Below, piece after piece: positions 1 through 10,210 of a stretch of DNA of 12,528 bases; positions within the stretch are counted from its first letter, which is position 1, and the number at the start of each line of letters is the position of its first letter. Source of the DNA: Dissophora ornata (taxonomy: Eukaryota > Mortierellomycota > Mortierellomycetes > Mortierellales > Mortierellaceae); assembly GCA_025201705.1 (NCBI GenBank), contig MU617469.1, positions 1 to 12,528 of the forward strand, read 5' to 3'. The notes beneath the pieces were generated by a model, which worked only from the letters and a program-made list of their open reading frames with translations, did no database searches and was not told the DNA's origin. Both the position numbers and the translations under genes were made by a program.

Positions 1-283
1 AAAAAAAAAAAAAAATGTCCAGAACACACCGCAGAGGAGCAGCACACTTCCCTGCAAGGCACATCACCTCGTCCCTCCCTTCCCTCTCTCGACTCGGTTG
101 CCTCTCTTGTCGTGGTCTACATCCTGCCAGTCCCCCATCGATACGTTTCCCTTTCTTTAATACCCTTATCGTTTGTATTCCACTCGAACGAGACCGAGAA
201 AAACAGGACAGGCCTGTACCTTTCTCTCCTCCCATTTCACAAGACACCTCTCCCATACTTTCTACACATAATCGCCTTTCGCC
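1..283. promoter_or_regulatory. Leader/promoter region of SPB1
   Basis: The window opens with a 15-base A run, possibly a contig edge. It is followed by C/T-rich sequence (runs such as ccctcccttccctctctc near 71-89) of the kind seen in fungal 5' leaders. I see no TATA box. Overlapping open frames here (for example from 15 or 112) have no recognisable protein content, and one runs straight into SPB1 intron 1. The region is best read as promoter plus 5'UTR. Confidence 0.5.
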
Positions 284-3376
<3,093 letters not shown>

Positions 3377-3862
3377 AGCGGTGTGTGCTGCGTGGTCCTC
3401 CATTTTTTGCTGTACTTTTACATAGATCGCTTTCTGCATGCCATCTCTTTATTTCTTTCATTCCTATCATTCTCATTCTCACAGTTAATACACGTTGCAT
3501 GACAAAACATACTTCTGCAGGCCATTGTTTACGTTGCTATTGGTGTTGATGCTCCTGATGCTGTTTTTAGTGTGAACGTGTGAGTGAGTCTAACGCCCAT
3601 CTGTTCCGGGGACTTCCATCTCTACCAAGCCTCAACATATTCTACACATATGATTTCTTCATTTTTTGTAGGGCAGAGCGGAGGGACGCGGAAGGAACCA
3701 ACCTCTGTATATGAAGCGTCTCCCGCGCGCAGCAATCCAACACGGGAACTAGCTCAGTTCTATCTCTCGCTCTTTCACACCACGCGGCAATGCGGAGTCG
3801 CATCCACTTCGCCGATGCTCGTGCGGGTCATACTAATCATCGCCGTCGCTTGCTCCTTTCTC
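3377..3862. promoter_or_regulatory. SPB1 3' flank and malate synthase upstream region
   Basis: No gene is visible. The first part is T-rich (3411-3475) and probably holds the SPB1 3'UTR and poly(A) site, but it has no canonical AATAAA. The second part leads to the TATA box at 3863. It contains SYGGRG-like hexamers (3606-3611, near 3677 and near 3791) that could bind a CreA/Mig1-type carbon repressor, but their number is close to chance. Confidence 0.35.
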
Positions 3863-3870
3863 TATAAATA
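3863..3870 (+). promoter_or_regulatory. TATA box of malate synthase
   Basis: TATAAATA lies 175 bases before the start codon. Transcription would start around 3893-3903 in a run of pyrimidines, leaving a C/T-rich leader of about 145 bases. A strong TATA box fits an inducible metabolic gene. Confidence 0.65.
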
Positions 3871-4044
3871 CGTCTCTTTTCTCCTCTTCTTCTCCTCATG
3901 TTCCTCTTCATATCTGTCAACCTCCCTCACTCCCCACTCAATTCACTTTCGTTCCCACTCTTACGCTACTCCTCAAAACCTCGCTCCTCCACTCTTCTTC
4001 TTTGTAAATACTCTTCTTTCTCACCCACATCCTTCTCTCCAAAA

Positions 4045-5986
4045 ATGGCTTTCGAAACCAAAGTCCCCGGCGTCACTGTCCTTGCCAAGGTCACCCCCGA
4101 ACAAGCCTCCGAAGTCCTCACTCCTGAAGCGCTCCGGCTCGTCGCTACCCTCCACCGTACCTACGAGCCTACCCGTCAGGCTCTTCTCCAGCGTCGCAGA
4201 GATCGTCAGGTGGAGCTCGACCAGGGCCGCTTGCCTGATTTCTTGCCGGAGACCCGTCATATCCGTGAGGACGCGACCTGGAGAGCCGCGAAACCCGCAC
4301 CAGGTCTTGCGGACAGACGCGTGGAAATCACTGGCCCTGTGGATCGCAAGATGGTGATTAACGCATTGAACTCTGGCGCTGCGACGTTCATGGCAGACTT
4401 TGAGGGTAAGCACGGTGTCCCGCTGTCTCGAAACATGTGTCATGGCACGAAACTATCTCCACAATTTCCTGGAGAGGTCGTGCCAATTAGGTTTGATAAA
4501 AGTGTACACGGAAAGCTTAAAAAAATAGCCGGCGGAAGCTGGCTCAGTGGAGGACTGTCTTTTTTTATTAGTGATCTCTGACAGCCCCTTTCGTTCTTCA
4601 ACGCACACCTGAATAGACTCGACTGCGCCTACGTTCTCCAATCTCGTCGATGGACAGAGAAACCTCAAGGATGCCATCCACCAACGCATCTCATACACTG
4701 CCCCCAACGGCAAGCAATATAACATCCGTAGCGATGGCAAGGTCGCCACCTTGATTGTCAGGTACTACTTCATTTCGCTATCGCCCTTATCGCACCTCCA
4801 CTTTCTTCCGTATACGCTGTGCTCTAACATACTATGGCTGCATGCTTTCGGTAGACCCCGCGGGTGGCACTTGGACGAGAAGCACGTTCTTGTCGACGGA
4901 CAGGTCGTCTCTGGCTCTATTTTTGATTTTGCGCTCTACTTTTTCCACAATGCTCGCAAGTCGATTGATGTCGGCATCGGCCCATACTTCTATGTCCCCA
5001 AGATGGAGTCGCACCTCGAGGCTCGCCTCTGGAATGACGTCTTCAACACTGCCCAAGACTATGTCGGTCTCCCTCGTGGTACTGTCCGCGCTACTGCCCT
5101 GATCGAGACCATCCTCGGTGCCTTTGAGATGGATGAGATCATTTACGAGTTGCGCGACCATTCTGCTGGCCTAAACTGCGGACGCTGGGATTACATTTTC
5201 TCGTTCATTAAGAAGCTTCGTCAGAGCCCCGAGTATGTCCTTCCCGACCGCTCCGATATCTCCATGACCACACCCTTCATGGACGCATATGTCCGTCTGT
5301 TGATCAAGACCTGCCACAGGCGTGGTGTTCATGCCATGGGAGGAATGGCTGCCCAGATCCCAATCAAGAACAACGAGGCCGCCAATAAGGCTGCGATGGA
5401 CAAAGTCCGCATCGACAAGCTGCGTGAGGTTAAGGCCGGCCATGATGGCACATGGGTCGCCCACCCCGATCTTGTCAAGATTGCTCTCCAGATCTTTAAC
5501 GAGCATATGCCTCAGCCTAACCAGCTGCACATTCGCCGCGACGATGTCCATGTCGAAGCTGTGGATTTGTTGAGCACCGATGTGAAGGGTACCATTACTG
5601 AGGCTGGTATCCGTGCAAATGTCTCGGTGTCGCTTATCTATATGGAAGCCTGGCTGCGTGGCCTGGGTTGCGTACCAATCCACAACTTGATGGAGGATGC
5701 AGCCACAGCAGAAATCTCGCGTTCGCAGCTTTGGCAATGGGCCAGGCACCAGGCCAGGACGAACGAGGGTGTTCGTGTGACGGCAGATTACTTGTTGGAG
5801 GTGTTGGATGAGGAGACCGAGAAGCTGGCGAAGAGCATGGGTGAGCAGCGATTCAAGGCAAGCAAGATGGTTGAGGCCAAGAAGCACTTGGCGACGCAGA
5901 TTACTGGCAAAGACTACAGCGACTTTTTGACCAGCTTGCTGTACGATGACATCGTGGAGCATGAGCAGATGAAGGCACGCTTCTAA
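4045..5986 (+). CDS. Malate synthase (glyoxylate cycle), three exons
   Basis: Condenses acetyl-CoA with glyoxylate to malate and CoA, the second committed step of the glyoxylate bypass, used on acetate, ethanol or fatty acids. Exons read 4045-4405, 4617-4761 and 4855-5986 and give 545 residues, the usual length of the A-type enzyme. Splicing restores [20 protein letters not shown] across intron 1 and [13 protein letters not shown] across intron 2. The family signature [16 protein letters not shown] sits at about 269-284. The motif [18 protein letters not shown] (about 447-464) contains Asp450, which by family comparison is the catalytic base. The start context is ccaaaaATGG, after a TATA box and C/T-rich leader. 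The protein ends in ARF, a possible weak type-1 peroxisomal targeting signal instead of the SKL-type end common in fungi. The enzyme therefore may be peroxisomal or partly cytosolic. Identity is very secure. Confidence 0.96.
4406..4616 (+). other. Malate synthase intron 1 (long, open in frame for a stretch)
   Basis: GTAAGC donor and aatAG acceptor, phase 1, 211 bases, about twice the length of the other introns here. It stays open in the coding frame until the TGA at 4579-4581. Retention would add unrelated residues after ADFEG and truncate the enzyme before its active site. A ctctgac branch-like site lies near 4576-4582. Confidence 0.85.
4762..4854 (+). other. Malate synthase intron 2
   Basis: GTACTA donor, clear gctCTAAC branch site near 4820-4828 and ggtAG acceptor, phase 2. 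It joins TLIVR to [10 protein letters not shown], an uninterrupted active-site segment of the family. Confidence 0.9.
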
Positions 5987-6010
5987 ATGTGTTTTGTCGA
6001 TCAGGAGTGT

Positions 6011-6016
6011 AATAAA
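6011..6016 (+). terminator. Poly(A) signal of malate synthase
   Basis: AATAAA lies 25 bases after the malate synthase stop codon, the only canonical hexamer nearby. Cleavage would be expected shortly downstream. Confidence 0.5.
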
Positions 6017-6480
6017 AGGATATGTGTGCCTGACGATGTTCCCCTCGTAGAAGCTGTATTGACGTGCGTACAATCGGCAGAGAAGCAGTTTCTATGCTAT
6101 GCTCAAATGGTAAATCGAAATAGTCTCATACTCTGGCTGGAGTATGAACTGGGAAAGCGCGTGTCTTTTACAGTAAGGTCGACGCGACATGTCAACGATC
6201 ACCCTTTCACCCTCGTTCTTCCCCATTGCCGTGAACTTTTCAGGGGACTATCGATCAGTCGCTATATCTTATGAACTATTGCTCGATACATCAGCGGGTA
6301 CAGCTGAATGAGAGCGTGCTTGGCATATGCCCATGACAGTGCATCTACTGATTTCTGTACATGGGAAGTCTGTGTAAGCCAACTCAAAAAACCATTTCTT
6401 CGTGGCCTCACAGACTTTTTAAACGCGCCAAATCTCTTGGCAGGAAAATATGTTTTGTTGTCTCCCTCGCCCAGGAGAGT
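6017..6480. promoter_or_regulatory. Intergenic region and upstream region of the small gene
   Basis: No coding content is recognised. It contains a 10-bp palindrome GGCATATGCC (6322-6331) and a perfect dyad GCCAA-N5-TTGGC (6427-6441), the latter about 40 bases before the TATA box at 6481. The open frame beginning at 6361 runs through this promoter and has no recognisable protein content upstream of 6688. Confidence 0.4.
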
Positions 6481-6488
6481 TATATAAA
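6481..6488 (+). promoter_or_regulatory. TATA box of the small gene
   Basis: TATATAAA, the strongest TATA-like element between 6000 and 7000. It predicts transcription from about 6510, so the ATGs upstream would not be in the mRNA. Confidence 0.55.
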
Positions 6489-6573
6489 CATTCATCGGAA
6501 GGACAGCTTCTTGTCAGCACTCCTCTCCATACCACTCCGCCTGCTCACACTCGATCGTCTCATCGCAAGCACG

Positions 6574-6673
6574 GTATGCGACACGTATTATTTTTTCCTC
6601 GTGCCAGACAACCTTGCTTTCGCTGTCGCGTCAGCATTTGTATATTCTGTCGCTAACTCTTGTATTTATCAAG
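6574..6673 (+). other. Probable 5'UTR intron of the small gene
   Basis: GTATGC donor, GCTAAC branch site at 6652-6657 and atcaAG acceptor 17 bases after the branch adenosine. The predicted upstream exon (about 6510-6573) has no ATG. After splicing the first AUG is therefore the one at 6688. All three splice signals agree, which is the main evidence that this unit is real. Confidence 0.6.
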
Positions 6674-6687
6674 TTCATTTCACCAAT

Positions 6688-6909
6688 ATGCCCGGCGACG
6701 GTTCAATCCAGGATACCACGCCCTACCGTCGTTGTGTCATTTCCTTTGGACGCAATGTCTGCTTTGATGATACTATCTCGGACGAGCTTATCAAGGGCAT
6801 TCATGTTGATGTTTCTGATAGTCAAGAGAAAAGGTCCACGATTTCAAGCTTGGACCCATCTCCGTTGGAGTCGCCGATTTCTCTGGTTGTCAGTCATCTG
6901 AGAAAGTAG
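6688..6909 (+). CDS. Small hypothetical protein, 73 residues
   Basis: I do not recognise this protein. It begins MPGDGSIQDTTPYRRCVISF, is hydrophilic with two cysteines, and has a Ser/Pro-rich second half ending SHLRK. I see no signal peptide, membrane helix or known motif. It is kept because its surroundings form a coherent gene: a TATA box at 6481, an intron with a textbook branch site just before the start, an A at -3 of the start codon, and an AATAAA at 7075. It lies downstream of malate synthase on the same strand. It could be a real lineage-specific small protein, the first exon of a longer gene, or a transcript whose ORF is incidental. No further intron giving a longer product is apparent. 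Confidence 0.45.
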   Translation: MPGDGSIQDTTPYRRCVISFGRNVCFDDTISDELIKGIHVDVSDSQEKRSTISSLDPSPLESPISLVVSHLRK

Positions 6910-6927
6910 TAGTCCTGTGTTGAAGGG

Positions 6928-6963
6928 CCCTCACGGTTAACGGTACACCCCAGTGAGGGGTAC
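6928..6963 (+). other. Inverted repeats in the 3'UTR of the small gene
   Basis: CCCTCAC (6928-6934) is complementary to GTGAGGG (6953-6959). An overlapping alternative hairpin pairs GTAC(a)CCCC (6943-6951) with GGGGTAC (6957-6963). The two folds are mutually exclusive. They may be RNA structure near the stop codon or may be chance. Confidence 0.3.
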
Positions 6964-7018
6964 TTTAATGTCAGAAAGTAGGCAATATCACCAACCTCTC
7001 CTTTTCTATTTGTTCATT

Positions 7019-7021
7019 CTC

Positions 7022-7052
<31 letters not shown>
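7019..7052 (+). repeat. (CT)n microsatellite
   Basis: Seventeen dinucleotide positions of CT with one interruption (ctctctctATctct...), including 24 bases of perfect repeat at 7029-7052. It falls in the presumed 3'UTR of the small gene. Confidence 0.95.
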
Positions 7053-7074
7053 GCCACTGTTGAGAGTTACAAAA

Positions 7075-7080
7075 AATAAA
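7075..7080 (+). terminator. Candidate poly(A) signal of the small gene
   Basis: AATAAA within an A run (caaaaaataaac), about 165 bases after the stop of the 73-codon ORF. Confidence 0.35.
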
Positions 7081-7481
7081 CAGAGTGAACAGAGAAAGGC
7101 ATGACAATCATCTCTAAGGTGATCGCTGTATGAGGCAACAAAAAGATAACCCTGCAGTAGTTCATAGGGATCAAAACAAAAGAGCATCTGTCAATGTCTA
7201 CAGATCTAGATCATGGTTCCTGTGATGGCTTTGTTTAATGGGATTTCCACCAACATTGGCGTGGAAGCAATTCAGTTGGCCCTGACACCAATACAGCGCT
7301 GCCGCCATAATCATAATTTCGCCCCGCAGGGAAAAGAGCGCGTACAGTTAGACTTGCCACAGTATCTAGTTTTCGACCCTTGTAGCTGACCGCTGGTGCT
7401 TTCGATGTTCGCAGCTAATTTTAGTGTCATTGGAGATAGGGGGTTGATCTCAAGAGAGAATGACAGTGATTACGTAAGCGA
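7081..7481. other. Gene-free stretch
   Basis: No ORF of substance, splice-framed exon or RNA gene was recognised on either strand. Composition is mixed, with no repeats until the minisatellite that follows. Confidence 0.4.
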
Positions 7482-7550
7482 GCGAGTGCGAGAGAGTGGG
7501 GCGAAGGCGAGAGAGTGAGGGCGAAGGCGAGAGAGTGAGGGCGAAGGCGA
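7482..7550 (+). repeat. 20-bp GA-rich minisatellite
   Basis: The unit GCGAAGGCGAGAGAGTGAGG occurs twice perfectly (7501-7520 and 7521-7540). A half copy follows (7541-7550), and a degenerate 19-base copy precedes (7482-7500). Antisense ORFs covering it translate the repeat and are not genes. Confidence 0.9.
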
Positions 7551-7624
7551 TGCAACTCTAAATGAAGTTTCAGGAGAAGGGGGAGGCGGCAATAAATGAA
7601 CCCCTCGAAGATGGAAGCGTTGTC

Positions 7625-7673
7625 CTCTCTCTCTCTCTCTCTCTCTTCTTTCCCTTTCATCCCTTTCATCCCA
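7625..7673 (+). repeat. Second (CT)n microsatellite with ccctttcat repeat
   Basis: A perfect CT run occupies 7625-7646. It is followed by just over two copies of the 9-mer ccctttcat (about 7652-7672). Such C/T tracts are common in fungal promoters, so it may mark the old promoter of the relic that follows. Confidence 0.85.
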
Positions 7674-7737
7674 GCAACCCCCAAGAATCAATCCACCAGA
7701 AGCAGTCGTTAGTCTTCCTCATCCTTTCTGCCCTCTC

Positions 7738-7970
7738 TCAGTCTCTTACGACCATCTGCTCGACCTGATTAAGCACAACGAAGCAGCTATTCATTGGTAA
7801 TTCACAACAACCCATTCTTCATGCTCAAACAAGTACATCAGAGTCAATGAAATGGATGGGCGAGGCCGCGTGCTGGTCCAATGCAATGCAATGTCACGAA
7901 TCGCTCTGCTCGATTGCCAGAACACCCTGTTCTCGCGCGGACAGTCTTTAAAAAACAAGAAAACGTATTA
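7738..7970 (+). pseudogene. Possible relic of a dual-specificity phosphatase-like gene
   Basis: A single frame reads SVSYDHLLDLIKHNEAAIHW up to 7797. After a TAA and a short stretch, the same frame reads VNEMDGRGRVLVQCNAMSR. Dual-specificity phosphatases have a similar order: an xYxxLL segment with an xxAIxWI helix, then GxVLVHC and the P-loop Cys-x5-Arg. Here the loop is Cys-x4-Arg, the preceding His is Gln and the Gly is missing, so it would be inactive. The first segment is bounded by a polypyrimidine-AG (7740-7741) and a GTAA donor (7797), but splicing to the next AG still gives TGA. No N-terminal exon was found. The resemblance is weak and recognised by eye only. It could be chance. Confidence 0.27.
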
Positions 7971-8123
7971 AACGTACTCGTATTTGGTGCATAAACTGAC
8001 CGTCAATCCCTCTTGGTTGATGATAGGCACTTGGCATATTTGCAGTCAGAGTAAATACAGCAACTTCTCTACTTCCAGTACAACTGCAGCCCCATCACAT
8101 TCGTTACGCTGTATCTACCAAGT

Positions 8124-8211
8124 GTAAGCGCAATTGATGACTGCCCCAGCTTGTCGCACTTGATGACAGAGTCGCTCACATTTACCATCAAATCTTTTCT
8201 AAAATATTCAG
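8124..8211 (+). other. Possible 5'UTR intron of the truncated NLR-like gene
   Basis: GTAAGC donor and tattcAG acceptor with a tttctaaaa branch-like site. It ends 12 bases before the ATG at 8224. Confidence 0.4.
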
Positions 8212-8223
8212 GAACCCAGAACC

Positions 8224-8800
8224 ATGGACAAACTCGATGTTTTCAGCAAGATATATTGGAAGTTTCAAAGCGATCTCTCGCCGCAAGAGGCGCAGGAATC
8301 TGCCAAGCTCTATTTGAATATTGCGCGAAAAACACATAATTCCGAACTTATTAAGACGAATTGTTGCAACGCACTGGGCGCGTTATACCGCATACCACGC
8401 GCCGAGAGAAAAACCCTTATGTCTTCTCTGAACGAGGACGATAAAACTACGTGCACAGACGTTGCTGCCATCTTTTTCGACGCTAGTCAGTTGTTGGAAA
8501 ACTCGGGGCATTCCCACGAGTCAAAAATAAGCCGCCTGAATGAAAAAAAATGGGGGTAAGTAAGCGGTGGCAGCTTTCTTTGACGTTTATAACCCACGCA
8601 TCTAACTTTAACACCATCCGGTATAATCAATACGCTACAGGGGACATGTTGAAGCGCCAGTTCAACCGCCAGTTCAGCCGCCCGGTCAAGTGCAAGTTGT
8701 TTAGGCTAAGGTTGCCGGTTCGGTCTTCCCTTCAGACCTACAAAGGATAGTTGCACTGTTACACAAACAAATATTTGAACGTATGCTTTTCATTACATAG
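8224..8800 (+). pseudogene. Truncated gene resembling the N-terminus of a fungal NACHT/WD40 (NLR-like) protein
   Basis: Exon 8224-8555 and exon 8641-8704, joined by an 85-base intron (GTAAGT donor, CTAAC at 8602-8606, ctacAG acceptor, phase 2), give 131 residues ending at TAG 8702-8704. The start MDKLDVFSKIYWKF is followed by a helical, TPR-like stretch (LSPQEAQESAKLYLNIAR; LLENSGHSHESKIS). A WGGHVEAPVQPPVQPP linker follows, with a 12-bp tandem repeat at 8655-8678. From memory, this pattern opens very large NACHT/WD40 proteins abundant in Mortierella, where the linker continues to a VFxxDxRPP segment. Here, past the stop, the same frame reads AKVAGSVFPSDLQRI and meets a second TAG at 8798. 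Both stops could be CAG-to-TAG changes. No NACHT P-loop or WD40 follows. It is therefore probably a pseudogene, or just possibly a short protein of the N-domain alone. Confidence 0.55.
8655..8678 (+). repeat. 12-bp tandem duplication encoding a PVQP repeat
   Basis: CGCCAGTTCAAC and CGCCAGTTCAGC lie in tandem (one mismatch), with a degenerate third copy after them. They form the Pro/Gln-rich linker of the truncated gene. Confidence 0.75.
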
Positions 8801-10009
8801 AAATGCGCAGCTGGGCTTGGTCCTGAGCTTCGGGTGCGCTGTAAGCGATAAGGAAAATATGAAGTTACACACGCGCAAGAGCCAGGCGCGTAAAAAGTGT
8901 ACGCTGCGTACCGATTTGCATGTTGTTAATACACGTAGACACGTAAAGCTAGACCATGGATAGACTGAACCAAACGTAAAATCAAAGTATAATCTATTAC
9001 CGAGTTTAAGACGCGTAAAAGTGTGAAATTGTATTTCTGAAAGGTGTCACTCTGTTTTGACTGCATAAAAATATTCGTTACGATGACAAAATTTGAAAGC
9101 CACACAAAGGAAGGCACACTTGTTGCTCGAAAACGAACGCACAAAGACTGCAGTATGCGAAAGTAAAGCTTTGAGGCAGCAAACATTTTATCTGTGTATC
9201 GATAGTGGGGTGCCACTAACTTCCGCTCAGTTCGCCAAGAAGAACAGTGACTTGACGGCGATCCCTGCGTCAAGTCAAACTATATTCGAGACTGGCAGAA
9301 GCACTACGGTGAGGCTTAGAGGTCCATTGATCTGTATGCCCTCATTTTTGGACGCGTTGTTTTTGGCCGCAGCTGCTTTAAATATTCGCACTAGTTCATC
9401 GGTCAGAACTTTTACAAGAAAAGTCGCTTTGGATCATCTGGCATACTGCAATATGGCCTTAGTCCATACACTACCAAAAAATCGAGAGCTATTTGGATTT
9501 GTCTTATTACTGATATTCTTCTAGGGCTAATCCAACCCACTGATGCGTGGATAATCTCGGCTAATGGTTGATGAAATTGTCATCCTGCATTTGCCAAAAC
9601 GATACACTTATGACCTATACAGCGAGTGGGTAGACAAATGCGAGTTGGTGAGATCTGTTGTATAGCTCTAAGACGGCCAAACGCGCTCATGGGGATTCTT
9701 CAGTTCTCTAAACGAAGCGCAGTCTTCAAAAAGTCATCGCGCATCATAGCGATAGGGAAATCTACTATGCAACATCCTCTACGAGGATAGATGCTTCTAG
9801 GTTCACCTCCCCGCAGCCCTTGTTGCGGAGTGCGTATCTCGCCTATCTGCCGGTAGCTTCGTATTCGAAAATCGAGAGCCAGGTAGAAAAAAAAGGAGAG
9901 TTGGATTGGTTGGCGATGGCAGCATCCTAGGCGAGATGTGTATATTTCTAATCAATTTTTTTCCCAATCGCATCGAGCCGTTGTGTCTTACAGCTATACC
10001 TCTGATGAA
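8801..10009. other. Long stretch without a supportable gene
   Basis: This segment probably continues decayed sequence downstream of the truncated NLR-like gene. The longest frame, 9093-9524 on the + strand (143 codons), has no recognisable domain, no promoter or splice context, and a composition unlike the real genes here. The - strand frame 8926-9273 is similar. In the third frame a few segments (for example around 9500-9570) look mildly protein-like but are broken by stops. No tRNA box A/B pair, convincing snoRNA or transposon ends were found. Small perfect hairpins occur at 9774-9788 and 9811-9828. Confidence 0.45.
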
Positions 10010-10030
10010 TAAGCATGGTGCGCATGCTTA
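10010..10030 (+). promoter_or_regulatory. Dyad upstream of the epimerase TATA box
   Basis: TAAGCATG-GTGCG-CATGCTTA is a perfect inverted repeat of 8 bases with a 5-base spacer, ending 37 bases before the TATA box. Its size and place suit a dimeric transcription factor site. The factor is unknown. Confidence 0.35.
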
Positions 10031-10067
10031 ATCAAAGAGGGCATTGCTGTTCTAGCGCTCCGCGAGG

Positions 10068-10075
10068 TATAAAAG
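10068..10075 (+). promoter_or_regulatory. TATA box of the epimerase-like gene
   Basis: TATAAAAG, a consensus TATA box 143 bases before the chosen start codon. Transcription would begin near 10098-10105. This argues that the in-frame ATG at 10091 is not in the mRNA and that translation starts at 10211. Confidence 0.7.
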
Positions 10076-10210
10076 ATCGTCGACCCGTTCGTGTTTCCGT
10101 TCAATATTCAAGCAAACAGCAATCCAACACTTCTTTCGCTACCTACCCTTCGCACTATACTTCTTCCAAAACTTTACCACACAGACCATTACCCGCAGCC
10201 CTCTTCAAGC

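Noticed and set aside
3730..3743. 14-base identity (cagcaatccaacac) with 10117-10130, both in promoter/leader regions of metabolic genes
   Set aside because: One 14-mer match is near what chance allows in 12.5 kb. It sits upstream of one TATA box and downstream of the other, so no shared function is supported.
3606..3800. Three SYGGRG hexamers as CreA/Mig1 sites for malate synthase
   Set aside because: About two are expected by chance on both strands of this stretch, and no paired arrangement is evident.
6322..6331. 10-bp palindrome GGCATATGCC
   Set aside because: About a dozen 10-bp palindromes are expected by chance in a window this size.
7427..7691. Two minus-strand ORFs of 73-85 codons with Arg/Glu- and Ser/Pro-rich proteins
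   Set aside because: They are translations of the minisatellite and CT repeat, with no independent gene signals.
9093..9524. 143-codon + strand ORF
   Set aside because: No recognised domain, no TATA box or splice context, and surrounding sequence looks decayed. Kept only as a remark in the gene-free region.
9538..9580. Possible C/D snoRNA (TTGATGA and CTGA-like boxes)
   Set aside because: The boxes are in the wrong order and spacing, with no terminal stem and no identifiable guide.
10091..10210. Upstream in-frame ATG extending the epimerase by 40 residues
   Set aside because: It lies only 16 bases after the TATA box, before the expected transcription start. The extension is Ser/Pro/Leu-rich, whereas the Rossmann fold starts directly after the ATG at 10211.
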